Part shown: positions 33,373-41,135 of the stretch, piece by piece | Layout of the letters: each line of letters opens with the position of its first letter | How positions within the stretch are numbered: position 1 is the stretch's first letter | Virus record (IMG/VR): IMGVR_UViG_3300044641_007991 | Span: 1-64,000 of that record | Length of the DNA: 64,000 nucleotides | Direction: 5' to 3' (one strand) | Source of the DNA: a virus | The notes under the pieces: generated by a model | What the model was told of the DNA's origin: nothing | Databases searched by the model: none | The model's input: the letters and a program-made list of their open reading frames with translations, nothing else | Position numbers and translations under genes: made by a program

Positions 33373-34211
33373 TTAAAAAAGTTATAAATTACCTGAACTC
33401 TTGGATCTGTTTGTTCAAACGAATCTGTGGTGTAGATGTGATCAATATTATCGTTAAATAATACATCTACACCATAATCAAAAATTCCATGGGTAATAAA
33501 CAACCCAATTTTACCTGCACCCCTAGCTTTTAATTCCCTAGCCAATAATCGGAATGTCATACCGCCTGAACAAATATCATCGACGATCAAACAATCTGCG
33601 CCATCCAAGTTATCCGATAACAATTCTGTTTTAGTAATGTTACCAGTTGCAGGATCTCGTACTTTAAGAGCCTGCAGAACATCAATTTTTGATGATAAAT
33701 TATACCCTCGAGCAAAATCAACTGCTTTTTTACTGGCACCTGCATCCGGAGCAACGATATAACTGTAATTAGCTAATCCAAGAATTCCTAATCTAGAAGC
33801 CAATGGGAATGCAAAAGTAGATTGAGCTCGTTCTACAACATTATCTAATAATGCAGTAGCAACTGTGCTATGAGCATCTGTTACATGTACTCGAGAATAA
33901 CCCTGGGAATTAATTAAATTTGCAAAAATTTTAAGTGAAAATGAATCGCCTAGATTACAAACTCTATCCTGACGAGCATATGGAATATAAGGTAACACCA
34001 ATTCAATTGTTTTAATTCCCAGTCGTTTTAATGCATCAGTTACTAACAACAACCGCATTAATTCGCTAGAACTATCAATTCTTGCTAGAATTTCTACTGA
34101 GGAACTAACAATAGCTGGCGAGGGTAATACAACATTAACATGTTCTTCTCCACCAGAGAACGTATGAAATTTAATTTCTACAAAATTTTCTTGCTGTTTT
34201 ACAATAATCAT
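33369..34211 (-). CDS. prs: Ribose-phosphate pyrophosphokinase (PRPP synthetase)
   Basis: 280 residues. Conserved phrases: LPYIPYARQDRVCN, VHVTDAHSTVATALL, VAPDAGASKKAVDFA and the PRPP loop DCLIVDDICSGGMTF (about 205-220). It makes PRPP from ribose 5-phosphate and ATP. It forms a supply line with NadV. Its last quarter appears to have arrived with cassette 6: it differs from the older end still present at 32067-32305 and reads CSGG where the older copy and most relatives read SDGG. Confidence 0.94.
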   Translation of the reverse strand: MIIVKQQENFVEIKFHTFSGGEEHVNVVLPSPAIVSSSVEILARIDSSSELMRLLLVTDALKRLGIKTIELVLPYIPYARQDRVCNLGDSFSLKIFANLINSQGYSRVHVTDAHSTVATALLDNVVERAQSTFAFPLASRLGILGLANYSYIVAPDAGASKKAVDFARGYNLSSKIDVLQALKVRDPATGNITKTELLSDNLDGADCLIVDDICSGGMTFRLLARELKARGAGKIGLFITHGIFDYGVDVLFNDNIDHIYTTDSFEQTDPRVQVIYNFFN

Positions 34212-34213
34212 TA

Positions 34214-35278
34214 TTAATCCTCGAATTTCATTAAAAATTTATTAGAAATTGCTTTAAAGTGGACGCGTGTATCGGTAATACATTTAAATACCAAACCTTC
34301 TCGTTCAGTTTTAACATTTAATTCACTTTTGCTTTCAGCTAATTGTAATAGACTATCAATAGTTTGATTTTCAAGAGTCATTGTACCTAGAACTGGAACG
34401 TGTTTCAAACCTAATTTCTCACACAATTCTAATCGTTCTGCTGATGATAGATATTCACCCTTATCAATATCATAAATGGTAAACACATAGAAATCAATAT
34501 CATTTAATTTATATTTGTTACCTTGAATTCCCACGCCACACAATTCACCTTGAATTGCAATATTTCTATCTAGAGCAGTTAATTTTTCTTCAAGAGTATA
34601 TTTTCTAGCAGCACCCCAAAAAGAATTACCTTCAGTTTCTTTTAATTGTAGGTTACGAGAACAAACGCCAAATTCAGCAATAAAATCATCTGCGTCAGTC
34701 ATAGCATTATTTCTAAAGAATACAGTCATAGATGAGCCATCTAATTTTTCAGAAATTTCCCATTGATCATCCGATTGTGACCATTTACCTAAATTTTTTG
34801 ATAAATTTTGAACACGTTCTTCGTCAGTTTTTGGAATAAAACTTGGGAAATTACCTTTAGCTTGACCAGCTAATTGTGCTGGCAATGGTCGTTCGTATTT
34901 CAAGATACCCAATAATTCAGTAACGTCGTCATCTTCATTCCAATCGGATGATGTTGCTTCGCCAACATAGTTTGACATCACAACACCAAATGGTAACAAC
35001 AAACCTTGGCTACAAGTTCCGCGCAATTTAATTGTACGCAATCGTTCACCTTTAACACCTTCAAACTCTCTTGGTTCTTTACCATTGGATAAGAATGGAG
35101 CTAACTCGTGCGGGATCCATGAATCAATAGAAAAATATACTGCTAATTGTCCAGTATTAAATTCACCCAATTTAGTTACAACTTTCCACCCACCAATAGT
35201 ACAAATATCCAATGCATCAGCATTAGGATGTTTCTCAACATTATCAATTCTAGCAATCCACGCCATTTTTCTACTCAT
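34214..35278 (-). CDS. RNA ligase, DRB0094/Rnl5 type
   Basis: 354 residues from the ATG at 35278, with GAGGTG upstream. An N-terminal tRNA-binding-like OB domain (1-110: MAWIARIDNVEKHPNADALD, LRGTCSQGLLLPFG) precedes the adenylation domain. Motif I is EKLDGSSMTVF (Lys about 182), motif III NIAIQGELCG, motif IV EGLVFKC and motif V HFKAISNKFLMK. It seals nicked RNA or RNA/DNA ends. Its 5' end seems to have arrived with cassette 7; an older 5' end remains at 36758-36901. Confidence 0.92.
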   Translation of the reverse strand: MSRKMAWIARIDNVEKHPNADALDICTIGGWKVVTKLGEFNTGQLAVYFSIDSWIPHELAPFLSNGKEPREFEGVKGERLRTIKLRGTCSQGLLLPFGVVMSNYVGEATSSDWNEDDDVTELLGILKYERPLPAQLAGQAKGNFPSFIPKTDEERVQNLSKNLGKWSQSDDQWEISEKLDGSSMTVFFRNNAMTDADDFIAEFGVCSRNLQLKETEGNSFWGAARKYTLEEKLTALDRNIAIQGELCGVGIQGNKYKLNDIDFYVFTIYDIDKGEYLSSAERLELCEKLGLKHVPVLGTMTLENQTIDSLLQLAESKSELNVKTEREGLVFKCITDTRVHFKAISNKFLMKFED

Positions 35279-35304
35279 AATACAACACCTCAAGTTTCAA
35301 TTTA

Positions 35305-35390
35305 TATAAATAAAGTATAGATTAAAAATGTCTATACAACACAAAAAAAGCCAATCGCGATACTGGTAATATCCATTGGCACTAATACTA
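35305..35390 (+). promoter_or_regulatory. HEG 5' module 7: late promoter and covarying hairpin
   Basis: TATAAATA (35305-35312), an extra hairpin GTATAG/CTATAC (about 35315-35339), outer stem GCCAAT/ATTGGC (35350-35355/35375-35380), CGC, inner stem GATA/TATC (35359-35362/35370-35373), one C, then ACTAATACT. Confidence 0.83.
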
Positions 35391-35405
35391 ATCAGGAGTA
35401 TCAGC

Positions 35406-36626
35406 ATGAATATTTATTACGTTTACGTTTATCGCCATCCAACAACAAATATACCATTTTATGTCGGCATGGGTAAAAAAGATAGATATCTTTCGCATTT
35501 AAAAGAAGCAATTAAGCATCCAACCCCAGTCCGCAGTCAAGGAAAATTAAATACTATCAGAAAAATTATTCGAGAAGGTTCACAACCAGTTATACAGTTA
35601 ATAGACACAAAATTATCAAAAGAGGATGCTATTGAACTAGAAATATTTTTGATAGAATTGATAGGAAGAAAAGATTTAAAAAACGGGTCACTTACCAATC
35701 TAACGTCTGGCGGAGACGGGTATTCTGGGTGGTCTGACTTCCACCGAGAAGAACAATCTAATAGAATGAAAACTACAATAGCAGTAAAAAATCCAGTTAC
35801 CGGAGAAAAATTTCGTGTTTCTGATAATGATCCTAGATGGTTGTCCGGAGAACTTGTTGGACAAAACCTTGGAGAATGTAATAGTAACATAAATGGTAAA
35901 TTAGACGGTTATATACAAGCAAAAGATAAAAACGGTAATATTTTTAGAATAAAACCGACCGATCCTAGATGGTTGTCCGGAGAACTTGTTGGGATTAATA
36001 AAAATAGACCTGCACATGAAAACACTAAAATAGCTGCAAGTAAAACACATAAAGGTGTACCAAAATCAAAAGAACATAATAAAAAAGTGTCTGAATCAAC
36101 TAAAGGTTCAATATGGATCCATAACTTTGATACAGGAAAAACATCCAGACTAACGAAAATTAATCCAAATATACCAAACGGGTTTGTAATTGTTTGTGGG
36201 CCACATAAATTATTAACTTTAGAACAACGAGAAGAAGAACGTATAACAGTTAAAAATAACAAAAAACAAATACGATCAGAAACAGCTTTGTTAAGAAAGC
36301 AAAATAATTCTCTCGCCCAAAAACAATTTAGAAAAGATAATCCATTTTTCGGGTTAACAGAAAAACAAATCCAATTTTCAATTGAAATAGTAGAATTATT
36401 TTCTACAAAACCTACAGTCCCATTAATAGGTAGAAGAGGAAACGGAATACGTCAACTCTCGTATATTAGAGCATTTTCCTTATTTGTATCAAAACAATAT
36501 AATGTTACACTACATACAATACATTCTATTGTAAATGGAAAAAAGCCTAATTTAATTCACGAAATTATTAAAATTCGCCCAGATTTATCAGATATTTGTC
36601 AAGAAATATTGCAAAATTGCCACTAG
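35406..36626 (+). CDS. GIY-YIG homing endonuclease with PRWLSGELVG repeats (cassette 7)
   Basis: 406 residues from the ATG at 35406 (CAGGAG upstream). A clear GIY-YIG core: IYYVYVYRHPTTNIPFYVGMG, then YLSHLKEA and ELEIFLIELIGR with the catalytic Glu, and NLTSGGDGYSG. The middle has two copies of DPRWLSGELVG (about 140 and 195) and a NUMOD3-like SKTHKGVPKSKEHNKK. The tail is a basic helical domain. It lies head to head with the intact RNA ligase gene, separating it from the ligase's original start. Confidence 0.9.
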   Translation: MNIYYVYVYRHPTTNIPFYVGMGKKDRYLSHLKEAIKHPTPVRSQGKLNTIRKIIREGSQPVIQLIDTKLSKEDAIELEIFLIELIGRKDLKNGSLTNLTSGGDGYSGWSDFHREEQSNRMKTTIAVKNPVTGEKFRVSDNDPRWLSGELVGQNLGECNSNINGKLDGYIQAKDKNGNIFRIKPTDPRWLSGELVGINKNRPAHENTKIAASKTHKGVPKSKEHNKKVSESTKGSIWIHNFDTGKTSRLTKINPNIPNGFVIVCGPHKLLTLEQREEERITVKNNKKQIRSETALLRKQNNSLAQKQFRKDNPFFGLTEKQIQFSIEIVELFSTKPTVPLIGRRGNGIRQLSYIRAFSLFVSKQYNVTLHTIHSIVNGKKPNLIHEIIKIRPDLSDICQEILQNCH

Positions 36627-36667
36627 AATAAACAATAATTTTAGTTACCAATTTTGTAAGAATATAC

Positions 36668-36720
36668 GTTCTGTGTTAATTAATATTAACTGTATTGAAA
36701 TTTTATTTTTAACACAGAAC
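36668..36720. repeat. Inverted repeat downstream of cassette 7
   Basis: GTTCTGTGTT (36668-36677) and AACACAGAAC (36711-36720), a perfect 10-bp pair with a T-rich interior. It is probably a terminator-like hairpin ending the endonuclease transcript. AATAAATA follows at 36723-36730. Confidence 0.6.
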
Positions 36721-36757
36721 ATAATAAATAATATCTATATTTCCATTATGAACTCAA

Positions 36758-36901
36758 TCAATAGACGACTAAATCACCAACGCTATATTTTTCTTTTTGG
36801 TCAACAATCCACCAACCATCTACTCTATACGCACAAATTAAATCTGCACCTTCGATCAATTTAATTTCTTGAATTCGTTTAATACTCGCTAATTTTCTCA
36901 C
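36758..36901 (-). pseudogene. Old 5' end of the RNA ligase gene
   Basis: 47 codons from GTG (AGAGGTAGATT upstream) read RKLASIKRIQEIKLIEGADL ... GDLVVY and stop. They align without gaps to residues 2-47 of the intact ligase, 15 of 46 identical, including RI, AD, GW and VY. It still has the sigma70-type promoter. Cassette 7 separates it from the rest of the gene, so it is a displaced original start. Confidence 0.82.
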
Positions 36902-36931
36902 AATCTACCTCTCATTGTTTAGTATAGAGTT

Positions 36932-36968
36932 ATTGTAACCTATGCTACTCTAAAAGTCAAGCACTTTA
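36932..36968 (-). promoter_or_regulatory. Sigma70-type early promoter
   Basis: -35 TTGACT (36960-36955), 17 bp, -10 TACAAT (36937-36932). It now drives only the ligase remnant and antisense of cassette 7, unless transcription continues through to the ligase. Confidence 0.9.
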
Positions 36969-36976
36969 TAAAAAAG

Positions 36977-38233
36977 TTAAACATAAGCATGCTCCGCCCA
37001 ATCTCTAATAATAGTCAACCGTTCTTGTTCAGGAATTTCCAAAAATTGGTCCTTAGTATAATTTTTCTGTAAATATTCGCATAAACTATAGAACTCTTCC
37101 TCAAAATGCTGTTTGTAATTTCTATCAAAAATTAAATCTAATTTTTTGGTTCTAGCAATAAATTTTGATGTCAAATAGTATGGGGTTTTTAATTTCAATA
37201 CAGTATCAGATTCTTGATCATACACAACATAGCCTTCTCGTTTATAAGTTTTAGCTTGTTCAAGTAAGTCTGAGAAACGAATATATTCCCATTTTGGGCG
37301 AAACACACCAAAATCTAAGGCAATTGCATCTAAAAACACTTCAGATTGTTTTGCGGAACCTAATACTTTCTCACGAGCACCAATAAGATAAACACCCTCA
37401 TATTCCGGAATAATATGCGGATCATTTGGATGTACAATCTCAAAACAAAAAGATAAATTTTGATACGATTCTAATACAAGTTTCATACGGTCTAAAGGCA
37501 ATATTTCTTTTGCCATATCAACATGTTCGCTGGTTAGAGAACCAGTTGTTGAAACTAAAATATCACCGTTATACCATGTAACAGCCGCTAAAAATCCATT
37601 AATTTTATCTACTGCTATTACTTGATGGTCTAATGGAATATCTGTACCATTCTCGTGTCTGTTAAATATTTTGGTAAATGGATATTGTACGACATTACCA
37701 TCTGCGTCTCTAATTAAACCCCGAGCATCAACTAATTCTGGATGCATATTCCATAAATTTTGGTAAAATACAGATCTCTTGTATTTGTGTACAAACAATC
37801 CGTTTTGTTCTTTAATCTGAACAAAATCTGTATACTCAACATCTGGCGCTAATTTAATTTCAAATCGATCAGTCATTTTCTTAATAGTTTCCGCTGGAAC
37901 ATTATGTACTGATTTAGAACCATGACGATTTTCTACGATTAAAGTTGTCACACGATAACCATATGTTTTAGCTAAATCAAAATAAGGTTGCATTTCCCGC
38001 TCTGTAGTAAAAGTATTATGTACAGCAACATTTTCTTCATACTCCATCCATTTCTCGGTTTGGGCTTGACACCATTCATGCGCTTGTTTGACATTCTCTG
38101 GTTTCCACGCATAATTACCTTTTTCATCAGTATGATAATCATCTGCTGCAACGCAAATATAATTGTCTAATGATTGTAACAGAGTAGTTTTACCTGCACC
38201 TGGGATTCCCCTAATAAGAATAAGGTTTTTCAT
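36977..38233 (-). CDS. Polynucleotide kinase - RNA ligase fusion
   Basis: 418 residues from the ATG at 38233. The N-terminal domain (1-140) is a P-loop kinase: MKNLILIRGIPGAGKTTLLQ (Walker A GIPGAGKT), VAADDYH and EENVAVHNTFTTEREM as in T4 Pnk-type kinases. The C-terminal domain (about 150-418) is an RNA ligase of the T4 Rnl1 type: VIAVDKINGFLAAVTWYNG (nucleotidyl lysine in KINGF), CFEIVHPNDPH, EGYVVYDQESDTVLKLKTP (motifs IV-V). It would phosphorylate 5' ends and seal RNA, repairing tRNAs cut by host nucleases. No phosphatase domain is visible between the two. Confidence 0.88.
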   Translation of the reverse strand: MKNLILIRGIPGAGKTTLLQSLDNYICVAADDYHTDEKGNYAWKPENVKQAHEWCQAQTEKWMEYEENVAVHNTFTTEREMQPYFDLAKTYGYRVTTLIVENRHGSKSVHNVPAETIKKMTDRFEIKLAPDVEYTDFVQIKEQNGLFVHKYKRSVFYQNLWNMHPELVDARGLIRDADGNVVQYPFTKIFNRHENGTDIPLDHQVIAVDKINGFLAAVTWYNGDILVSTTGSLTSEHVDMAKEILPLDRMKLVLESYQNLSFCFEIVHPNDPHIIPEYEGVYLIGAREKVLGSAKQSEVFLDAIALDFGVFRPKWEYIRFSDLLEQAKTYKREGYVVYDQESDTVLKLKTPYYLTSKFIARTKKLDLIFDRNYKQHFEEEFYSLCEYLQKNYTKDQFLEIPEQERLTIIRDWAEHAYV

Positions 38234-38234
38234 T

Positions 38235-38438
38235 TTACTCACCTGACCAACTAGAAATAAAAGAATCTCGATTTAAATATCTTGGAGAAAGGACAGAATT
38301 TGATACATTAAATTCTGTACCATTATCCATCCAGATAGAATATTTTTCTGCATCACCCCAAGGTCTGGTTACATGCGAGACTTTATCTAAGTCAATAGTT
38401 GCTGGAGTATAGTCCGGCATTTCGTATAATCTAGGCAT
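38235..38438 (-). CDS. Small unknown protein
   Basis: 67 residues, MPRLYEMPDYTPATIDLDKVSHVTRPWGD..., with a WMDNGTEF strand. One base before the kinase-ligase start; same operon. No family recognised. Confidence 0.7.
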   Translation of the reverse strand: MPRLYEMPDYTPATIDLDKVSHVTRPWGDAEKYSIWMDNGTEFNVSNSVLSPRYLNRDSFISSWSGE

Positions 38439-38457
38439 AATATAATTCTCAAGTTGT

Positions 38458-38661
38458 TTAGCGTTTCATTCCAAGGTAATTCTCATACGAGAGTTCCCGA
38501 TCATTTTCATCATAAGTTTTGCGAATCCAAAATCCAGTGGAATCTTCGTGATACACAACATTACCACGATTATCGTATTCTTTGCGCCACCAAAAACCTA
38601 ATTCATTTCCATAAAATATTAGATGACCATTTGAATCGTATTCTATTTTGTATGTGTCCAT
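38458..38661 (-). CDS. Small protein with YD-type repeats
   Basis: 67 residues with three copies of a unit like GFWWRKEYDNRGNVVYHEDS, the pattern of YD/Rhs-type repeats in miniature. The charged tryptophan-rich repeats suggest a small beta sheet. Function unknown. Confidence 0.7.
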   Translation of the reverse strand: MDTYKIEYDSNGHLIFYGNELGFWWRKEYDNRGNVVYHEDSTGFWIRKTYDENDRELSYENYLGMKR

Positions 38662-38663
38662 GT

Positions 38664-38846
38664 TTATACTTTTAAAGTTTTGAAAGTTCTGCCACGAGTA
38701 TCAAATTGTAATGGAGTTTTAAATATATGAGCACGCTCTTCACCATATTTGATATAACCTAGTGTTTTAAATTTATCGTCTGTGACCAGATATGTGTGAC
38801 GTTGAGTTTCAGGAAAAGATTTGGTTGTTTCTTGTAATACTATCAT
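38664..38846 (-). CDS. Small unknown protein
   Basis: 60 residues, MIVLQETTKSFPETQRHTYL..., beta-rich. Overlaps the end of the kinase-like gene by 38 bases; the GGATC upstream is a weak ribosome site. Confidence 0.6.
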   Translation of the reverse strand: MIVLQETTKSFPETQRHTYLVTDDKFKTLGYIKYGEERAHIFKTPLQFDTRGRTFKTLKV

Positions 38847-39519
38847 GTTGATCCATTAATTCGCTATATTTTTGCCAATATTGTCTATTAATACCAAAAT
38901 CGCAAATAACAGGATAACCTTTATTTGTATTTGGATTATAGAAAATTCCCATATTTTTTAAAATTAAATCATTAGCTTCAAAATCAACTAATTTCATCCA
39001 AGAAATAAAATTGGCTACCCAAGGATGGGTAATAACAACCTCATATTCGCTGTCAGAGATTTGATTTGGATACACCGTATCTTCTGGGTGAATAATACCA
39101 TGTATTTCTCTATACTTTTTTTGAGCCGAAAATACAAAATCATTAAACGATATTCCATCTGGATAAGTATCGGTTATTGTTAAACAAGTAAATAAAAAAT
39201 CAGTTAATTTAGAAACAAAACCCATTTCTAACCATTCAAACTCAGCATCAAAATCAAATATTGGAGCTAAGCAGCCGATCTCATTGAGAGAATAAAAACC
39301 ATGGTTATCTTTTATTAAGATAGAATAATCATTATTTCTTGGGTCGCATTCAATTTTATTTTGCATTAAACCAAATGAACCTGTGGTTAAATAATGATCA
39401 AATTTATTTGTAATTCTAGATTTAATAATTGTATTAACTTGAGTTAATACTCCATCTAAACTAATATAGTGTTGATTTAAACCTTTAATTTCTCGGGAAG
39501 AACCTTTTGCTATAATCAT
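38809..39519 (-). CDS. Kinase-like-fold protein
   Basis: 236 residues. The C-terminal third reads DFEANDLILKNMGI...GYPVICDFGI, resembling the catalytic loop (D-x-x-x-x-N) and DFG of protein-kinase-like phosphotransferases, with the catalytic Asp in EANDL. The N-lobe Gly loop is not clear, though GSFGLMQNKIE occurs near 50. Similar proteins are frequent and unnamed in large phages. Activity is uncertain. Confidence 0.6.
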   Translation of the reverse strand: MIIAKGSSREIKGLNQHYISLDGVLTQVNTIIKSRITNKFDHYLTTGSFGLMQNKIECDPRNNDYSILIKDNHGFYSLNEIGCLAPIFDFDAEFEWLEMGFVSKLTDFLFTCLTITDTYPDGISFNDFVFSAQKKYREIHGIIHPEDTVYPNQISDSEYEVVITHPWVANFISWMKLVDFEANDLILKNMGIFYNPNTNKGYPVICDFGINRQYWQKYSELMDQHDSITRNNQIFS

Positions 39520-39701
39520 CGTTTAAAATCAGCTGAAACAATAATTGATTTAGAATTATCATACTTTACAACAGCAATAGTTTTATTATCTTGACTTAAA
39601 TAAGTCACTTCATCGGAAACTGAAAAATAACGACCACGCCAACCAAGGTCAGTTAATTTTCGAGTTAAATCAAAATCAGAAAATTTACGAGATTTAATCA
39701 T
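39516..39701 (-). CDS. Small unknown protein
   Basis: 61 residues from the ATG at 39701, which has GGAGG upstream. Basic N-terminus (IKSRKFSDFDLTRKL), beta-rich C-terminus. Overlaps the kinase-like gene by 4 bases, suggesting coupled translation. Confidence 0.7.
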   Translation of the reverse strand: MIKSRKFSDFDLTRKLTDLGWRGRYFSVSDEVTYLSQDNKTIAVVKYDNSKSIIVSADFKR

Positions 39702-39729
39702 GTTTCCTCCACAAAGTAGATACAATTAT

Positions 39730-39766
39730 ATTATACTAGGTTTTTGGTGCAGTGTCAAGCACTTTT
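39730..39766 (-). promoter_or_regulatory. Sigma70-type early promoter
   Basis: -35 TTGACA (39758-39753), 17 bp, -10 TATAAT (39735-39730); starts the operon from 39701 to the kinase-ligase. Confidence 0.92.
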
Positions 39767-40125
39767 TAAGTGATAACAAAAATTATCCCAAGATAGGTCA
39801 GATAGTGCAGATATTGATCCCCGCCAAGTTGAATCCAGTACCGTTTTTCTTGCATGTCTTTTTCACCAAAACGCATCTTACACCAGTCAATCACATAATG
39901 AATGTGTGTTTCGAGAACGCCAATAGCGACAGCAAGGCGAAAATCTACCCAGAATACCAGTATAGCAGCTGTCCAAATCCCTTGCTCTAGACTGTGAGAG
40001 AAGCCTACAGGATGACCCCAGATACCTTTTGTTCGTACTTGAGGCATTGTTTGTAGAATAAAATCTACGATATAATGTTTGGTAAATAGCAGTAAAAATA
40101 AAATTAAAACATCATTAATTGTCAT
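39766..40125 (-). CDS. DUF3307-like membrane protein
   Basis: 119 residues from the ATG overlapping the upstream stop (ATGA). TINDVLILFLLLFTKHYIVDF then LQTMPQVRTKG, SHSLEQGIWT, LETHIHYVIDWCKMRF and DQYLHYLTY match the DUF3307 pattern of repeated H/D residues in membrane helices. About three helices. Role unknown. Confidence 0.75.
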   Translation of the reverse strand: MTINDVLILFLLLFTKHYIVDFILQTMPQVRTKGIWGHPVGFSHSLEQGIWTAAILVFWVDFRLAVAIGVLETHIHYVIDWCKMRFGEKDMQEKRYWIQLGGDQYLHYLTYLGIIFVIT

Positions 40126-40346
40126 AATGTTTCCCAATTAATCCATTTTGTTAATCTAAACGAAGTTTCCTCGCGAATTAACTCACCATCAATATCATAT
40201 GAATTCGGAATATCTATTCTTATTCCTTCAACCATCGCTCCCCACTCAGACATTTGAACATCAACATCTATTTCGGCATCATATTTTTTTAGTAATGTTT
40301 TTAAATCTTGTTTAAAATTTTTCCTTACAATATCGGCTGTTTGCAT
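40122..40346 (-). CDS. Small unknown protein
   Basis: 74 residues, MQTADIVRKNFKQDLKTLLK..., helical N-terminus and beta C-terminus ending FRLTKWINWETL. Coupled to the DUF3307-like gene by a 4-base overlap. Confidence 0.7.
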   Translation of the reverse strand: MQTADIVRKNFKQDLKTLLKKYDAEIDVDVQMSEWGAMVEGIRIDIPNSYDIDGELIREETSFRLTKWINWETL

Positions 40347-40361
40347 AATAACCTTAAAAGA

Positions 40362-40388
40362 AGAACCCCAGATTTCCTGGGGGTTTTA
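40362..40388. terminator. Hairpin terminator candidate
   Basis: AACCCCAG/CTGGGGGTT around ATTTC with A-rich and T-rich flanks, between genes at 40346 and 40456. A second hairpin GCGGGA/TCCCGC lies near 40804-40823, after the promoter-proximal side of the next gene. Confidence 0.65.
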
Positions 40389-40455
40389 ATAAAAGCGACA
40401 TCAACGAAAATCGCCTATAATACTCCATTAATTATTTTCATTATTGGAGTTGAAC

Positions 40456-40779
40456 CTAAATCAGGACAGTAGCTTCGTCCATATAAAAATTTCGTTCTTT
40501 ACCTTCAGGTAGATCATCAGTAAAGAAGCCAAGGTATTTAGTACCAAATACAATTTCTTTGTAATTATCTTGTAAAAATTTACTTGCAAATTCAGGATAA
40601 TTTAATTCCGCATTTTTATCAATTTTGTAATAATATTCAACACATCTTTCAATTCTAGCAGCTTCAGCGTCAATGTTTTCGTTATCTAATGGTTCATTGT
40701 TTTCTTTTAAAGAAGCAAATGCAATAATAGTAAATGCTTTTTGTAAGCCTTCAACAGATGGTGATTTAATTTTAGTCAT
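40456..40779 (-). CDS. Unknown acidic protein
   Basis: 107 residues, helical and acidic, MTKIKSPSVEGLQKAFTIIA ... DEATVLI. It stands alone between two hairpins. No family recognised. Confidence 0.7.
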   Translation of the reverse strand: MTKIKSPSVEGLQKAFTIIAFASLKENNEPLDNENIDAEAARIERCVEYYYKIDKNAELNYPEFASKFLQDNYKEIVFGTKYLGFFTDDLPEGKERNFYMDEATVLI

Positions 40780-40892
40780 AATATAATTTATTTAGAATTT
40801 ATTAGCGGGAACCGAAACTCCCGCGCAATTAACAAAAGCTCTAGAATTACCTAGACAATTCTAGATTACCGTTTTCAACAACAGACAATACA

Positions 40893-40929
40893 ATTATAAC
40901 GTATTTTGTCTGGAAGGTCAAGCACTTCT
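40893..40929 (-). promoter_or_regulatory. Sigma70-type early promoter
   Basis: -35 TTGACC (40921-40916), 17 bp, -10 TATAAT (40898-40893); drives the gene at 40779. A GCGGGA/TCCCGC hairpin lies in the leader. Confidence 0.9.
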
Positions 40930-41098
40930 ATGGTTTTTCAGTAATAAATTCAGCAAGTTCTGGGTGATTGTCTACGAAATTTTGATCAAGCGTTATCCCC
41001 AATGAAGATAAGATAAAACTCAATTCCTCAAGAGTTGTTACTCTATCAAATGCAAATTCGTATAATTTCATTTCTAACGGTTTAGTTTCTTCTAACAT
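40928..41098 (-). CDS. Small acidic protein
   Basis: 56 residues, MLEETKPLEMKLYEFAFDRV ... ELAEFITEKP, ending just before the promoter's -35 region. Helical, acidic; function unknown. Confidence 0.6.
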   Translation of the reverse strand: MLEETKPLEMKLYEFAFDRVTTLEELSFILSSLGITLDQNFVDNHPELAEFITEKP

Positions 41099-41135
41099 TT
41101 TTACCTCATTTTAGTTTAAATTAATCGTGTTAATA

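Noticed and set aside
36673-36864. 63-codon plus-strand frame after cassette 7
   Set aside because: It runs through an inverted repeat and is antisense to the RNA ligase remnant; composition is not protein-like.
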